This document shows positions 1-9,500 of a DNA stretch of 64,000 bases, piece after piece (position 1 is the stretch's first letter; every line of letters begins with the position of its first letter). The DNA comes from CAYPEK01 sp964409645 (GTDB lineage: Bacteria; UBP15; UBA6099). The notes under the pieces were generated by a model, which saw only the letters and a list, made by a program, of their open reading frames with translations, had not been told where the DNA came from and ran no database searches. The position numbers and the translations under genes are program-made. Location of the stretch: assembly GCA_964409645.1 (NCBI GenBank), contig CAYPEK010000001.1, positions 137,043 to 201,042 of the forward strand. The letters run 5' to 3'.

Positions 1-130
1 GTCGCGCTCACTCGACAACGCGGCGACGGACGCCGTCCGCAACGCCGCGCCGTTCCCCCCGCTGCCGGAAGAGCTGAACCGCAACGAGTTCACCCTCCGC
101 CTGTCCATCAACTTCAAATTGAATAACTGA
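1..130 (+). CDS. TonB-family C-terminal domain protein (3' end only)
   Basis: The frame starting at base 2 is open from the window edge to TGA at 128-130 and encodes 42 residues. It contains LDNAA, then AVRNAAPFPPLPEEL, and ends in the strand LRLSINFKLNN. The pattern of Ala-rich helix, APFPPLP, then an amphipathic strand is the hallmark of the TonB C-terminal domain, which contacts the TonB box of outer-membrane receptors in the periplasm. Only the last half of that domain is inside the window, so the transmembrane and Pro-rich parts cannot be seen. It converges with the rlmI-like gene, whose stop lies 41 bases further on. The family call is firm; TonB itself versus a TonB-like energy transducer cannot be decided. 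Confidence 0.8.
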   Translation, partial: SRSLDNAATDAVRNAAPFPPLPEELNRNEFTLRLSINFKLNN

Positions 131-170
131 TTTTTAACACAGAGAACACATAGCCTTTGTAGTTGTTTTT

Positions 171-1364
171 TCAGTCAACCCTTAAAACGAGGCCTTTGAG
201 ATATTCCGATGGTGGAAAGCTGAGCGTGATCGGATGGTCCACCGCCTGAGAGAGAATCTTCACAACGCGCGCCTCAACACCCGCGTCGAGCGCCGCCCAC
301 GAAACATATTTCCTGAAATCCTCCGCCGAGACCGCCCCCGAACACGAGAACGTGAACAGCAGCCCGCCCGGCTTCAGCAGTTTCATGCCGAGCATATTGA
401 TATCCTTGTAAGCCCGCTCAGCTTTCGGAAGCTGCTCCTTCGTCGCCGCGAATTTCGGCGGGTCGAGCACTACAATGTCATACTTTTTGCCCTTGTTAAC
501 ATGCGTTCTCAGCGCCTCGAACACATCCGCGCGCTGTTGCGAGAATTGCGGTTTGGCAAATCCATTAAGCTCCGCGTTTTCAGCCGCGAGCGCGAGCGCC
601 GGTTCCGACGAGTCGATCTCCGTTACTTTCGCCGCGCCGCCCGCGAGCGCCGCCACGCTGAACCCGCCGGTGTACGAAAAGCAGTTTAAAACCTCCGCGC
701 CGCGCGAGAACCCGCGCAGTATCGCTCTGTTCTCGGACTGGTCGAGATAGAAACCGGTCTTGTGTCCCTGCGCGGCATCTATATAAAACTTCAACCCGTT
801 TTCCTCGATCAGAATCTTTTCCGGAAGCGGACCGCCCTTCAGCACGCCGGAGCTCACGGACAATCCTTCCTGCGCGCGCACGTCGGCGTCCGAACGCTCG
901 TACACGCACGACGCGCCTGTTTCCTTCTCGAGGATTCCGGAAATTGTTTCCCTGTAATGATCGGCGCCCGCCGAGAGGAACTGCAAGACGACCACATCCG
1001 CATACCTGTCGGCGATCAGGCCGGGAAGCCCGTCGGATTCCGAATAGACGAGCCTCAAAGCGTTGGTTCCCTCCGCAGGTTTTCGCCTCGCAATGCTCTC
1101 TCTGATCCTTCGGAGCAGGAATTCCGCACACACCGTTTCATGCTCTGTGAACGTCCACACGCGCGCTCGGATCTGCGACGACGGGCTGTACGAAGCCCAT
1201 GCGAGAAAACCGCCGCCGCTGTCGAGCACCGCCACCGTCCCGCCGGCGGACGGTTTGCCCTTCACCGACTCCACCGCGCCCGAAAACACCCACGGGTGAT
1301 GCCGCTTCAACGACTTCTCGCGCCCGGGTTTGAGCACCAGAGCGTTCAATTTATCTTTAGCCAT
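171..1364 (-). CDS. rlmI: 23S rRNA m5C methyltransferase, RlmI family
   Basis: A 397-residue class I SAM-dependent RNA methyltransferase. The N-terminus (LVLKPGREKSLKRHHPWVFSGAV) is the PUA-like RNA-binding domain of the RlmI/RlmK family. The C-terminal half has the SAM-binding region EVLNCFSYTGGFSVAA, the acidic residue after the second strand (VTEID), the motif VVLDPPKF, and FSCSG, which holds the cysteine that attacks C6 of the target cytosine. Family members methylate a cytosine of 23S rRNA (C1962 in E. coli). The start is ATG 1364 because AGGAAA lies 10 bases upstream; a TTG three codons earlier is less likely. Nothing is missing, and the length matches the family. Confidence 0.9.
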   Translation of the reverse strand: MAKDKLNALVLKPGREKSLKRHHPWVFSGAVESVKGKPSAGGTVAVLDSGGGFLAWASYSPSSQIRARVWTFTEHETVCAEFLLRRIRESIARRKPAEGTNALRLVYSESDGLPGLIADRYADVVVLQFLSAGADHYRETISGILEKETGASCVYERSDADVRAQEGLSVSSGVLKGGPLPEKILIEENGLKFYIDAAQGHKTGFYLDQSENRAILRGFSRGAEVLNCFSYTGGFSVAALAGGAAKVTEIDSSEPALALAAENAELNGFAKPQFSQQRADVFEALRTHVNKGKKYDIVVLDPPKFAATKEQLPKAERAYKDINMLGMKLLKPGGLLFTFSCSGAVSAEDFRKYVSWAALDAGVEARVVKILSQAVDHPITLSFPPSEYLKGLVLRVD

Positions 1365-1422
1365 ATAGCACAATTTTCCTTGTTTAACGTTCCCACGCTC
1401 CGCATAGCGGCACAGGTCGGTT

Positions 1423-2736
1423 TTATTTTGTTGCTGCTTTGTATCTTTTCCCGGCGGCGGTCAGCCATCCGTTTATCGTCTTGTTGCGCTTCACTTCGTC
1501 GTTCCATGCAGTCTTCGCGAGGTTCATCGCCTCGGCCTCGGACACCGGAACCTTCAACGCGGCGGCGGCCTTCTTCTTGTTCTTGAATGTCTTGTCCCAC
1601 GCTTTCGCAAGCCCGTCGTGCGTGTCGATTATCAGCGCGCCGACCAAATCGTTCACGACGTTCCACCGCACGGTTCCCTTATCGAAATCATAAGAAAATC
1701 CGACCTTGGTCTTGTACGGGTTCACCAGCACGTTCGACTTCTTCTCGAATCCCTTGTACAGCTCGGGGAGGATGCACATTTTGTTAAGCGAGAACTCCTT
1801 CGGGCCGCCCGCGACTCCTTTCTTGTACAGCCACAGCCGCTGCCCCTCCGGACTCATCACGAACCGGATGAACGCCTTCGCCGCGTCGATGTTCTTCGCG
1901 CCCTTGAGAATTCCGATCGGGTCCGGCGTGATAACTGTCGCCTTCGACGGGAACGCGAATCCGAGACGGTCAGAGCCCGTCTCCTCGATCGCCGAGAATG
2001 CGTATGAGTCGAGCGTCAGCCCCGCGGCCGCCTCGCCCGTCGAAAGGTCCTTTATCGTCTGTGACGAACTCTTCGGGAACGACCTCACATTGCCGCCCAT
2101 CCGCAGAAGGATGTCCCAGCCTTTCTCCCATCCGTACGCCTGCAGAATCACCTCGTACATCACGTGAACCGTGCCGCTGTGGCGCGGATCGCCCGAGCCG
2201 ACGAGGTTGTAATAGTCGTGCGACGCGATATCCTCCCATGATTTTGGCGCCTTCAATCCGTACATTTTCAGCAACTTTTTGTTGTAGAGGATTCCGAAGC
2301 CCGACATCGACGCGCCGTACCATCTGTACTGCGGGTCGTAGAGCGGAACCCCGTTCAGCGCCTTCGGTATTCGCGCGAGTTCCTTGTCCGGCAGCTTGAA
2401 CGGCGCGAGCAGTCCGAGCTTCGCGAGCTCGGTGTACGGGTCGATCCCGCCGCCGTAGAAGAGATCAACGCCGATCCCACCGGGGCTTTTGTCGAAACCG
2501 GACTTGATAAACCGCAGGTCGTCCGACGAGCCGCCCTGATCCAGCCACGTCAGCTCGATGTTTCCGAGTTTCTCTTTTTTGCACCAGCTTTTAAATCCGC
2601 GCTCGAATTCCGTCCGAATGCCCTCCCAGTGCGGAGAGATGATGACGAGTTTTCCGCTGCCCGCCGCGTGCGCGGTACCGCACATAATGAATGCCGCTAC
2701 GAGCGCCGCGACAACCGCGAATATCCTATTTCTCAT
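1423..2736 (-). CDS. ABC transporter extracellular solute-binding protein
   Basis: A 437-residue secreted protein starting at ATG 2736 with AAAGGAA as ribosome site. Residues 1-24 are a clean signal peptide (RNRIFAVVAALVAAFIMCG then AHA). The mature part has the fold signature of type 2 periplasmic binding proteins: KLVIISPHWEG, VDLFYGGG, GFGILYNKKLL, and FIRFVMSPEGQRLWLYKKG near the end, as in the AfuA/PotD-like iron and polyamine groups. The ligand cannot be read from the sequence. No permease or ATPase gene adjoins it, so it is an orphan here and may serve a transporter elsewhere. A TATAAT box lies upstream on the coding strand, but I see no good -35. Confidence 0.82.
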   Translation of the reverse strand: MRNRIFAVVAALVAAFIMCGTAHAAGSGKLVIISPHWEGIRTEFERGFKSWCKKEKLGNIELTWLDQGGSSDDLRFIKSGFDKSPGGIGVDLFYGGGIDPYTELAKLGLLAPFKLPDKELARIPKALNGVPLYDPQYRWYGASMSGFGILYNKKLLKMYGLKAPKSWEDIASHDYYNLVGSGDPRHSGTVHVMYEVILQAYGWEKGWDILLRMGGNVRSFPKSSSQTIKDLSTGEAAAGLTLDSYAFSAIEETGSDRLGFAFPSKATVITPDPIGILKGAKNIDAAKAFIRFVMSPEGQRLWLYKKGVAGGPKEFSLNKMCILPELYKGFEKKSNVLVNPYKTKVGFSYDFDKGTVRWNVVNDLVGALIIDTHDGLAKAWDKTFKNKKKAAAALKVPVSEAEAMNLAKTAWNDEVKRNKTINGWLTAAGKRYKAATK

Positions 2737-3164
2737 GTCCACATTCCTTTCGGCCTGAACTGCAAACGATGTTATTATACTCAATCCCGCCGAATACAGC
2801 GATCACTTGCGACCGATCTTATTTAAATTGTATTTACTGATTATGCTTAATTTTCCTCTGACGATATAACACATCTTAAAATCTGTACGGGCGCGGTTTC
2901 TTAAGACTGTACGAAACAAGAGAAACAGAAACGCATGCTAAGGATGGTTATTATTGAGCGTTTATCGTCTTATCCCCCTTCGCAAGGGGGATTAAAAAGT
3001 AGGGCATGCAACTTATCGTTTTTAGCTGTGACAGCGGAGAATCAGGCATAATCAGGAATGTGTTTTGCGCCGCCTCGGCAATCGGATACTTCGGCGCATT
3101 GAGGTTCGTATTATCTTTTCTGAATGATTTAAATGATTATTATTAAGTCTTGAGGGATGAAAAA
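2737..3164. other. Intergenic region with one palindromic repeat
   Basis: AT-rich DNA between the divergent solute-binding protein and phosphoesterase genes, presumably holding both promoters. The one clear structure is a 9-bp perfect hairpin, ATCCCCCTT-CGC-AAGGGGGAT, at 2972-2992. It has no T-run of terminator type and resembles short dispersed palindromes found in many bacteria. I see no gene. Confidence 0.5.
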
Positions 3165-4385
3165 ATGAAAATGAAATGTGTGTTTTTGTACGCAGCTTCG
3201 GCTCTGCTGATCTGTCTCGCCGGTCCGGCGGCGGCGGAACTTTATCCGGCGTCCGTCGTGCTCCGACCGCAGACGATGTGCCCGGCGATTGTGGGCGTGG
3301 AAGGCAAAGACAACGTCACAGTCGAAGTCGCGGAAAAATATTCGGTGTCGGATGTGGAACTGTCGGACGCGTCGGGAACAGCGGTTAAGTTGTCGGGCGG
3401 CAACGACGGCGCGTGCGCGGGGAAATGTGTCTTTAAGATTCCTGAGGGCGCACACTTAAAAGCAGGTCTGTACGATCTCAAAACCGGCGCGGTGAAAGAG
3501 GGATCGACGGAAAAACTGTCTGTTCTAATTCCGAGAAGCGTATGGGTGAGAGAGGAAGGCAATAAAGAGATAACATTCGCGCTTGTTAGCGATCCGCATG
3601 TCGGTGACCCGAGAGCGTCGCTTTCGCCGTCTGTCGAGACCCCGACCGAGAGGCGGATCAAGGTTTACCGCGCGGCGGCGGCAAGCGGCGCCGACTTCAT
3701 TCTGCTCACGGGCGACATCGTGTCGGTCCCCGGCGATTACGTCAACGAATACGCGCAGGCGTACAGGGAACTGACGGAAAACATAAAAATACCTGTTTTC
3801 GCCGCGCCCGGCAATCACGATCTCTACTCATCGAGCCCGACGGCGAAATCGGCGGACGGCTTGAACTTCTGGAGGAAATATTTCGGACCCGACCACTACG
3901 AATTCAACGTGGACGGATTCGATTTCATTGTAATGAACACATACAACTGGCCTCTGAAGTACCGCAACTTTATGAACCAGTCGCTGATGGAAAGCGCGGG
4001 GTCATATCAGCAGGGCGCGGTCGGAAGGAAGCAGTATGAGTGGCTTTCGGAAACGCTCGCTCGCGCCTCGGGGGCGAAGAAAAAGATAATCTGCGTCGGG
4101 CACCACACACCGCCCGGAAATCTGGCCAAAACTAATGTTGAGGGCATCGTCAAGCCGGCGGATGTGTTTGAGTTGCTGAAAAAATACAACATCGAGGCGT
4201 TCATCGCCGGGCATGTTCACACGAACACGGATTCAAATGTTGACGGGATAAGGGAAATAACAACAACGTCGGCGAGTTCTCACGTCGGCCCGGGCGGCGA
4301 CTGGGGATACAAGCTCTGCAAAACGAAGGACAGTGAACTGACATGCAGCTATATTAAGGTAATTGATTCGAAAGACATGAAATGA
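3165..4385 (+). CDS. Secreted calcineurin-like metallophosphoesterase
   Basis: A 406-residue protein. ATG 3165 is chosen because GAGG lies 9 bases before it; the TTG at 3150 overlaps that site. It begins with a signal peptide (KCVFLYAASALLICLAGPAAA), so it acts outside the cytoplasm. An N-terminal Ig-like segment of about 110 residues precedes the catalytic domain. The metallophosphoesterase motifs are all present in order: SDPH (D-x-H), LTGDI, PGNHD, VGHH and AGHVH. These bind the two metal ions of the calcineurin-like fold. The substrate is unknown; a phosphodiester or nucleotide is typical of secreted members. It stands alone, divergent from the solute-binding protein. Confidence 0.85.
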   Translation: MKMKCVFLYAASALLICLAGPAAAELYPASVVLRPQTMCPAIVGVEGKDNVTVEVAEKYSVSDVELSDASGTAVKLSGGNDGACAGKCVFKIPEGAHLKAGLYDLKTGAVKEGSTEKLSVLIPRSVWVREEGNKEITFALVSDPHVGDPRASLSPSVETPTERRIKVYRAAAASGADFILLTGDIVSVPGDYVNEYAQAYRELTENIKIPVFAAPGNHDLYSSSPTAKSADGLNFWRKYFGPDHYEFNVDGFDFIVMNTYNWPLKYRNFMNQSLMESAGSYQQGAVGRKQYEWLSETLARASGAKKKIICVGHHTPPGNLAKTNVEGIVKPADVFELLKKYNIEAFIAGHVHTNTDSNVDGIREITTTSASSHVGPGGDWGYKLCKTKDSELTCSYIKVIDSKDMK

Positions 4386-4537
4386 AGATAAGAAAGTTGC
4401 AATATAAATTACCCGAAAATGAGGATACAAAAAGCGAAAAAGAAAAGAGAAAAAGACTGCAAGGCAACAAAAAGCTTAAAACTATGGTTAAGTATAGGCT
4501 TCAGATGGCGGTTCAAGCCTATAAAATGATTAAATAA
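4382..4537 (+). CDS. Possible small basic ORF overlapping the phosphoesterase stop
   Basis: A 51-codon frame begins at an ATG that overlaps the stop of the preceding gene (ATGA) and ends with TAA at 4535-4537. It reads MKIRKLQYKL, then a stretch dominated by Lys, Glu and Arg, then MAVQAYKMIK. The stop-start overlap suggests translational coupling. Against it, the composition simply follows the local A-rich DNA and I recognise no family. It lies immediately before two DnaA boxes. Treat as unproven. Confidence 0.2.
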   Translation: MKIRKLQYKLPENEDTKSEKEKRKRLQGNKKLKTMVKYRLQMAVQAYKMIK

Positions 4538-4542
4538 AGCAT

Positions 4543-4594
4543 TTATCCACAATTTAAACCTCGAAAACTTCACATTTTAACAGAGTTATCCACA
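4543..4594 (+). promoter_or_regulatory. Two perfect DnaA boxes (TTATCCACA)
   Basis: The 9-mer TTATCCACA occurs exactly at 4543-4551 and again at 4586-4594, in the same orientation and 43 bases apart, in an AT-rich non-coding region. This is the consensus high-affinity DnaA box. Long A/T runs follow at about 4840-4890. The pair could belong to a replication origin or a DnaA-titrating site; there is no dnaA or dnaN gene nearby. Confidence 0.5.
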
Positions 4595-5074
4595 AATTAA
4601 GGTGAAAAGTGGAGCAGTTATAAGTCGTTTGCAATGTGATTTGCGGAAAGTTTACAATACAAGACTTTTAAAATCAGAGCATAGGCAAATATATTCATTG
4701 TCAAGGCGCGTTTGTTGAGCATATTGTTATCAAGCTCAATTCAATATAAACACAATAAGGCAATATGGCGTACTATAGCGCTTTTTAGGGTGTGTTTGCA
4801 CACACCTCATTCCCGTTTGCCGAATCGCAACCGACAAAATAGCTTTTTATTATGTTTTTAAAAAAAATTCGTGTTTTTACTTAAAAAATGTTTTTTTGTT
4901 CCGTGAGCCGGGAGTCTGGTTTAGCTCAGCTTTTTCGCTTGAACGGGGTGAAACATTATTTTCTCTTTATTAAAATTTGAAGATTTTAAGGATAGGTTTT
5001 GGCCTCGTTCTGGCGTTTGAATGCTTTACTTTTTACTTTCACTAAATTATTATTCTGCCGAAATCACCTTTAGG
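4595..5074. other. AT-rich non-coding region
   Basis: Nearly 500 bases without a credible gene. It contains homopolymeric A and T runs (about 4845-4895) and a small inverted repeat, GTGTGTTTGCACACAC, near 4790-4805. No ribosome site or tRNA-like cloverleaf was found. Confidence 0.5.
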
Positions 5075-5240
5075 CCGGATTTTTTATAAAAAAAATCCGG
5101 GAAATCGAATTAAGGGCGATCTACTACGTTGAATCATCGACTCGAACTCGGTCACATACGGAACAGTATGCTTCCTTGTTCTCGCTTGAATCTCATCCCT
5201 TGATTCGATTTCTACCCGCAATGGTGAAAACCGCTGGTTA
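5075..5240 (+). repeat. Structured dispersed element, copy 1
   Basis: A copy of the element also seen at 6310-6483. It opens with a long hairpin (CCGGATTTTTT paired with AAAAAATCCGG, 5075-5101), continues with GGCGATCTACTACGTTGAAT, has a central stem CATAC-GGAACA-GTATG at 5155-5170, and ends in a degraded 3' hairpin. It stops about 20 bases before the next start codon. Confidence 0.8.
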
Positions 5241-5260
5241 GAAAGAAGGTTGGCCGGAAA

Positions 5261-6187
5261 ATGTCGGAAGAACAGAAAAGAAAACACGTTGTAAGTGTCA
5301 GTATCGGGTCGTCCACGCGCGACCACAGCGTGGAGACGGACGTAATGGGGATGCCGTTCACGATCGAGCGCATCGGCACGGACGGCGACATGAGCAAGGC
5401 GATACAAATGATTAAGGAGCTTGACGGCAAAGTGGACGCCATTGGGCTCGGCGGAATCGACCTGTTTCTGCTCGTGGACGATAAGAGGTACATAATCAAG
5501 GACGCGAAGAAACTGTATGACTCGGCGAAAGTGACGCCGGTGTTCGACGGCAGTATCCTGAAAAACTCGATTGAGAAGGAGTTCGTCTCGATGCTTGCCC
5601 GCGAGGGAAAGTACCTGCGGAAAGGCTCGAAAGTGCTGCTCGTCAGTTCGGTGGATCGGTTCGGGATGGCAAAGGCGTTCTGGGACGCGAAGGCGGAAGT
5701 TATCTTCGCCGATTTCATGTTCAGCCTTAACTTGAATATACCGATGAAGACGATCGGAGCGCTGAGGGTGGTCGCCAAAACGCTACTGCCGGTATTCACG
5801 CGCCTGCCGTTCGAGATGCTGTATCCGACGGGCGAGAAGCAGCTCGTGCGCAAGCCGAAGTTCAGCGAGTATTTCGCATGGGCGGACGTGGTGGCCGGAG
5901 ATTTCAATTTCATCAACAAGTACATGCCGGACAACATGGCCGGCAAGGTGATAGTCACGAACACGGTGACGCCGAAGGATGTCGAAGATATGAAGGAGCG
6001 GAAGGTTGCAACGCTGATCACGACGACGCCGGACTTCGGAGGCCGCTCGTTCGGCACGAACGTGATGGAGGGCGTCTATTCGTGTGTTCTTGGGAAGACG
6101 CGGAAGAACCCGCCGACGGAGGCCGATTTCCGCGATATGGTCAGGAAGACGAATCTGCGCCCGCGCATCGACCAGATAACGGAATAA
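5261..6187 (+). CDS. Quinate 5-dehydrogenase-like protein
   Basis: A 308-residue soluble protein. The opening VVSVSIGSSTRDH, then IERIGTDGDM, VDAIGLGGIDLFL, and the later DFGGRSFGTNVMEGV resemble a conserved family of anaerobic Firmicutes and Thermotogae annotated quinate 5-dehydrogenase. I recall that annotation from family members; the sequence shows no classical Rossmann GxGxxG near the N-terminus, so the enzymatic name should be held loosely. The start ATG 5261 follows CCGGAAA, a weak ribosome site, and the structured repeat ends just upstream. A strong terminator follows, so the gene is probably monocistronic. Confidence 0.55.
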   Translation: MSEEQKRKHVVSVSIGSSTRDHSVETDVMGMPFTIERIGTDGDMSKAIQMIKELDGKVDAIGLGGIDLFLLVDDKRYIIKDAKKLYDSAKVTPVFDGSILKNSIEKEFVSMLAREGKYLRKGSKVLLVSSVDRFGMAKAFWDAKAEVIFADFMFSLNLNIPMKTIGALRVVAKTLLPVFTRLPFEMLYPTGEKQLVRKPKFSEYFAWADVVAGDFNFINKYMPDNMAGKVIVTNTVTPKDVEDMKERKVATLITTTPDFGGRSFGTNVMEGVYSCVLGKTRKNPPTEADFRDMVRKTNLRPRIDQITE

Positions 6188-6216
6188 ATCAGGCAGAGGG
6201 TAAAGAATAAAGATTT

Positions 6217-6307
6217 AAACACAGAGACACAGAAGGAAAAGCTCCCGAATAAAAGCGGGAGCTTTTTTATATGAGTTTTTCTTCGTGATCTCTGTGTCTC
6301 TGTGTTT
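6217..6307. repeat. 17-bp perfect inverted repeat enclosing a terminator
   Basis: AAACACAGAGACACAGA at 6217-6233 is exactly complementary to the sequence at 6291-6307. Between the arms sits the terminator hairpin at 6237-6268. A related ACACAGAGAACACA stretch occurs at 138-151, so the arm belongs to a dispersed repeat. Confidence 0.75.
6237..6268 (+). terminator. Rho-independent terminator
   Basis: GCTCCCG (6241-6247) pairs with CGGGAGC (6256-6262), extended by flanking AAAA and TTTT, and is followed by six Ts. It lies 50 bases after the quinate-dehydrogenase-like gene. Confidence 0.88.
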
Positions 6308-6309
6308 AG

Positions 6310-6483
6310 CCCGGATTTTTCACGAGAAAAATCCGGGAAATCGAATAAAGGGCGATCTACTGCGTTGAATCATCGACTCGAACTCGGCCACATACGGAAC
6401 AGTATGCTCCCTCGTTCTCGCTCGATTCGTCTTGTATCTCATCCCTTTTTTCGATTTCTGCCTGCATTTGTGAAAAATGCAGG
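6310..6483 (+). repeat. Structured dispersed element, copy 2
   Basis: The best preserved copy. 5' hairpin CCCGGATTTTT / AAAAATCCGGG (6310-6337), conserved middle with central stem CATAC-GGAACA-GTATG (6391-6406), and 3' hairpin CCTGCATTT / AAATGCAGG (6461-6483). It ends about 55 bases before the outer-membrane protein gene. Confidence 0.85.
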
Positions 6484-6538
6484 TTAGATTTAAAAAGTTA
6501 TAACGGACATAACCGAATAGTGTTAAAATTTTCTGATT

Positions 6539-9500
6539 ATGTCATGGTGCGGCGGGAAAGCATATCCGGCATTTTTTTTCTCGATATTCGCGTTGCTGAT
6601 TGCCGCGTCGATTTTTGTTTTCGGATGTGTTGCGAGCGCGCGGGACGAAGAGCCGGAGGATATTACGCCCGCGACAACAGCGGTGTCAGCGGACGAGTAT
6701 GAGGACATCGCTCCGGGGCCCGTTCCGGACTGGATGGCCGACGAGACGGTGCCGGAAGACATCAAGCCGATCAAATCCGACAGGAAAATAAAGACTCCGC
6801 CTCCTTCGGCAAAAAAGGAAGCTCCGGCCGTGGAAACGGCGGCTCCACCCGCCGCAACGGCGACCGACGCGGCGTCTCTCGCCGCGGATGCGGGGATGTC
6901 GGAGGAGCAGCTAAAGGCGCTCGACGCCATGCTGAGCGGCAAGAAAGCCGAGCCGGAAAAGAAGCCTGAAAAGAAACCGGAGACGGATAAAAAAGGATCG
7001 GCGGACAAAAAGGGCGGGGCGGAACCGGCGGCGACTGTTGCTGAAAAGCCAAAGAAAGAACCGCCGCCGCCGGAGAAGCCGCCGGAGCCGGCTTTCCCGC
7101 CGACGTCGAAAGACCTGCCCGCCGCGAGCCGCGACGAGGAAAAAGGCAGAATAAAAATAACCGGCACTACCGAGATCAAGCTCCAGAACGCGAGCGCGAC
7201 AGGCGACAAGTACAGTTTTCTCTCCCAGAACGGGTTGCTTTATTTCAACGACAAGCTCCAGCAGAAAACGCGGCTGAACGTGAAGGGCACGCTTAAGAGC
7301 GGGCTGAATGTTGACGGTTCGTTCGTCGATGTCCCGTATCAGGATCAGAACTTCTATGTGAACGTGAGCGCGAAGAACGGATACGCGAAGCTCGGCGACG
7401 TGGCGTCGGAGTTCCACGCGGGGCAGATGGCGGCGTTCCAGAAGAGCCTGCGCGGGCTCGATTTCAGATACAACTTCGGGAAGATCAACGTCGGCGGCCT
7501 CATCTCGCGCCAGAAGAGCGACACCGAACGAGAGACGTTTTACGGGCAGAACATCCGCGGTCCGTATGTGCTCAAGTCGAGCTCGATACTCGAAAACAGC
7601 GAGACGGTTTATGTCAACGGGCGCCCGATATCGAAGGCGGAGTACACGGTCGATTACTTCCTCGGCCAGTTGACGTTCACGAGCAATATGGACCCGACGG
7701 ACCTGATCGAAGTCACGTACGAATCCAAGCTGCTCGTCTCGCAGAAAACCGGGTCGATGAACGGGCTGTCGGTGTGGTCGGACCCGAAGAACAAAAAGTA
7801 CGATGCGGGCTTTGCGTACCTCGAAGAGAGCGCGGCGCAGACGGCGCGCGACGTGATATTTGAAACGATGGTGACTTACGACGGCCCGGAAGTCGCGGCC
7901 GGAACGGCGTACGCGCTCGGCGAGGCGAAGCTGAAAAAACAGAGCGAAATCGTGTCGTTCACGGACGATTCCGGCACTACGTTGCTGGCACGCGACACGG
8001 ACTACGAGATCGACTACCCGCTCGGCTACATCACATTCCTGCGCTCGTTCACCGCGTCGGACACCGTGCGAGTCGTGTTCAGTTACTACAACCAGAGCTA
8101 TCTCCAATACATCGAGAACGAGGAGTTGAGCGGAAGCGGGCTCGATTCGTACAAGCTCCAGCGGGAGAGCATTTACGGCGGCACGGAAGTGGTGAGCCTC
8201 TACATTAACTACGTTTACCAGCGCAGGCTGGTTTCCGGCACGGACTATCTCGTGAACGAAGCGAACAACTCGATCGACTTTCTGAATCCGAATGCGCGGC
8301 CGGAGTCGGCGGAGGGCCGAACGGTTGAGGTGAGTTACGAGATCGTGCCCGCGAATCAGACGGAGGGGACGGGCTCGAAGCGAACGCTTGCGGATTTAAC
8401 CGGGCGTGTAACGGTCGGCCCGGCGGTTGTGCGCGCGGAGTATTCCGAGACGAAATCGGACATCTCGTTGAAGACGGTGCAGGTGCTCGAGGAGCGAGTG
8501 GCGACGGTCGGCGCGGCTTCGGGCAGCGAGTTCGAGCTGAAATACAACTCGGTCCGCAACACGGAAGAGATTTACTTCAACGACACGGTGTCGCCGAATT
8601 CGAGGCAGGTGCAGGGGACGGACTACGTGATCGAGTACGACGCCGCGCTCGACAAAACGTATCTGAAATTCAAGAAGACTATCCCCGTCGGGACGACGAT
8701 TCTCGCGAATTACAAATACACTCCTGAGCTGGCGTCCGGCACGGATCGCAAGGGGCAGGCGGGCCGCCTGACGGCGGATGTGCGCATCCCGCGCGGCACG
8801 CTTCAGGCCGAATATATGCGGAAAAGCTACTTCTACGCGCCGCACACGCAGTACAACGATCTCGAAACCGACCGCACCGGCCTGCAACTGCGGCTGTCGC
8901 CCTTGAAACGGCTCATGTTCGGCGCGAACTATCTGCAGCAGAAACACGGCGCGGACTTCACCAGCCCCGTGACTTACACAACGATGAACTGGAACGCACA
9001 GAGTGAATACAACTTCGGCGGCGGGCGGCGGGCGGCGTACTCGTTCAAACACGTAACGCGCACGGACAACCTTTCGGCGCACGATGTAAACCAGACGCAG
9101 ACGACACACGCGCTCGAAGGCCGTTACCCGATCGGGAAGGGCGACGTCCTCGTGTTCGACCTGCACGGAGAGACGACCGACAAGACGGACTCGACGAAAC
9201 AGACGAGCGACTACGGCATACTCAAGGGCGGCTTCGGCGTCGCGTACACCCCATCGAAGAGCCTGAATCTGAAACTATCGACAAACAGCAACCGCGTGAA
9301 GTCCACCGCGCCGGAGTCGATCGGCGAGCCCGGCGACTTCACGGTCAAAACGCTCTCGAACGTGCTCGACGCGACGTATCTGCCGAACGGTGTGTGGACG
9401 ATCGCGGCTCAGTTCGACACGCAGGGCGTGAACGACTCGCGGGAGAGCGTCGGCGGGACGCGGTACGACAAGATGGCGGCGTCCGCCATCGCCCGGCTGC

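Noticed and set aside
5212..6057. A 281-codon Ser-rich frame opposite the quinate-dehydrogenase-like gene
   Set aside because: It is an antisense shadow with repetitive Ser/Phe/Thr composition and no motif.
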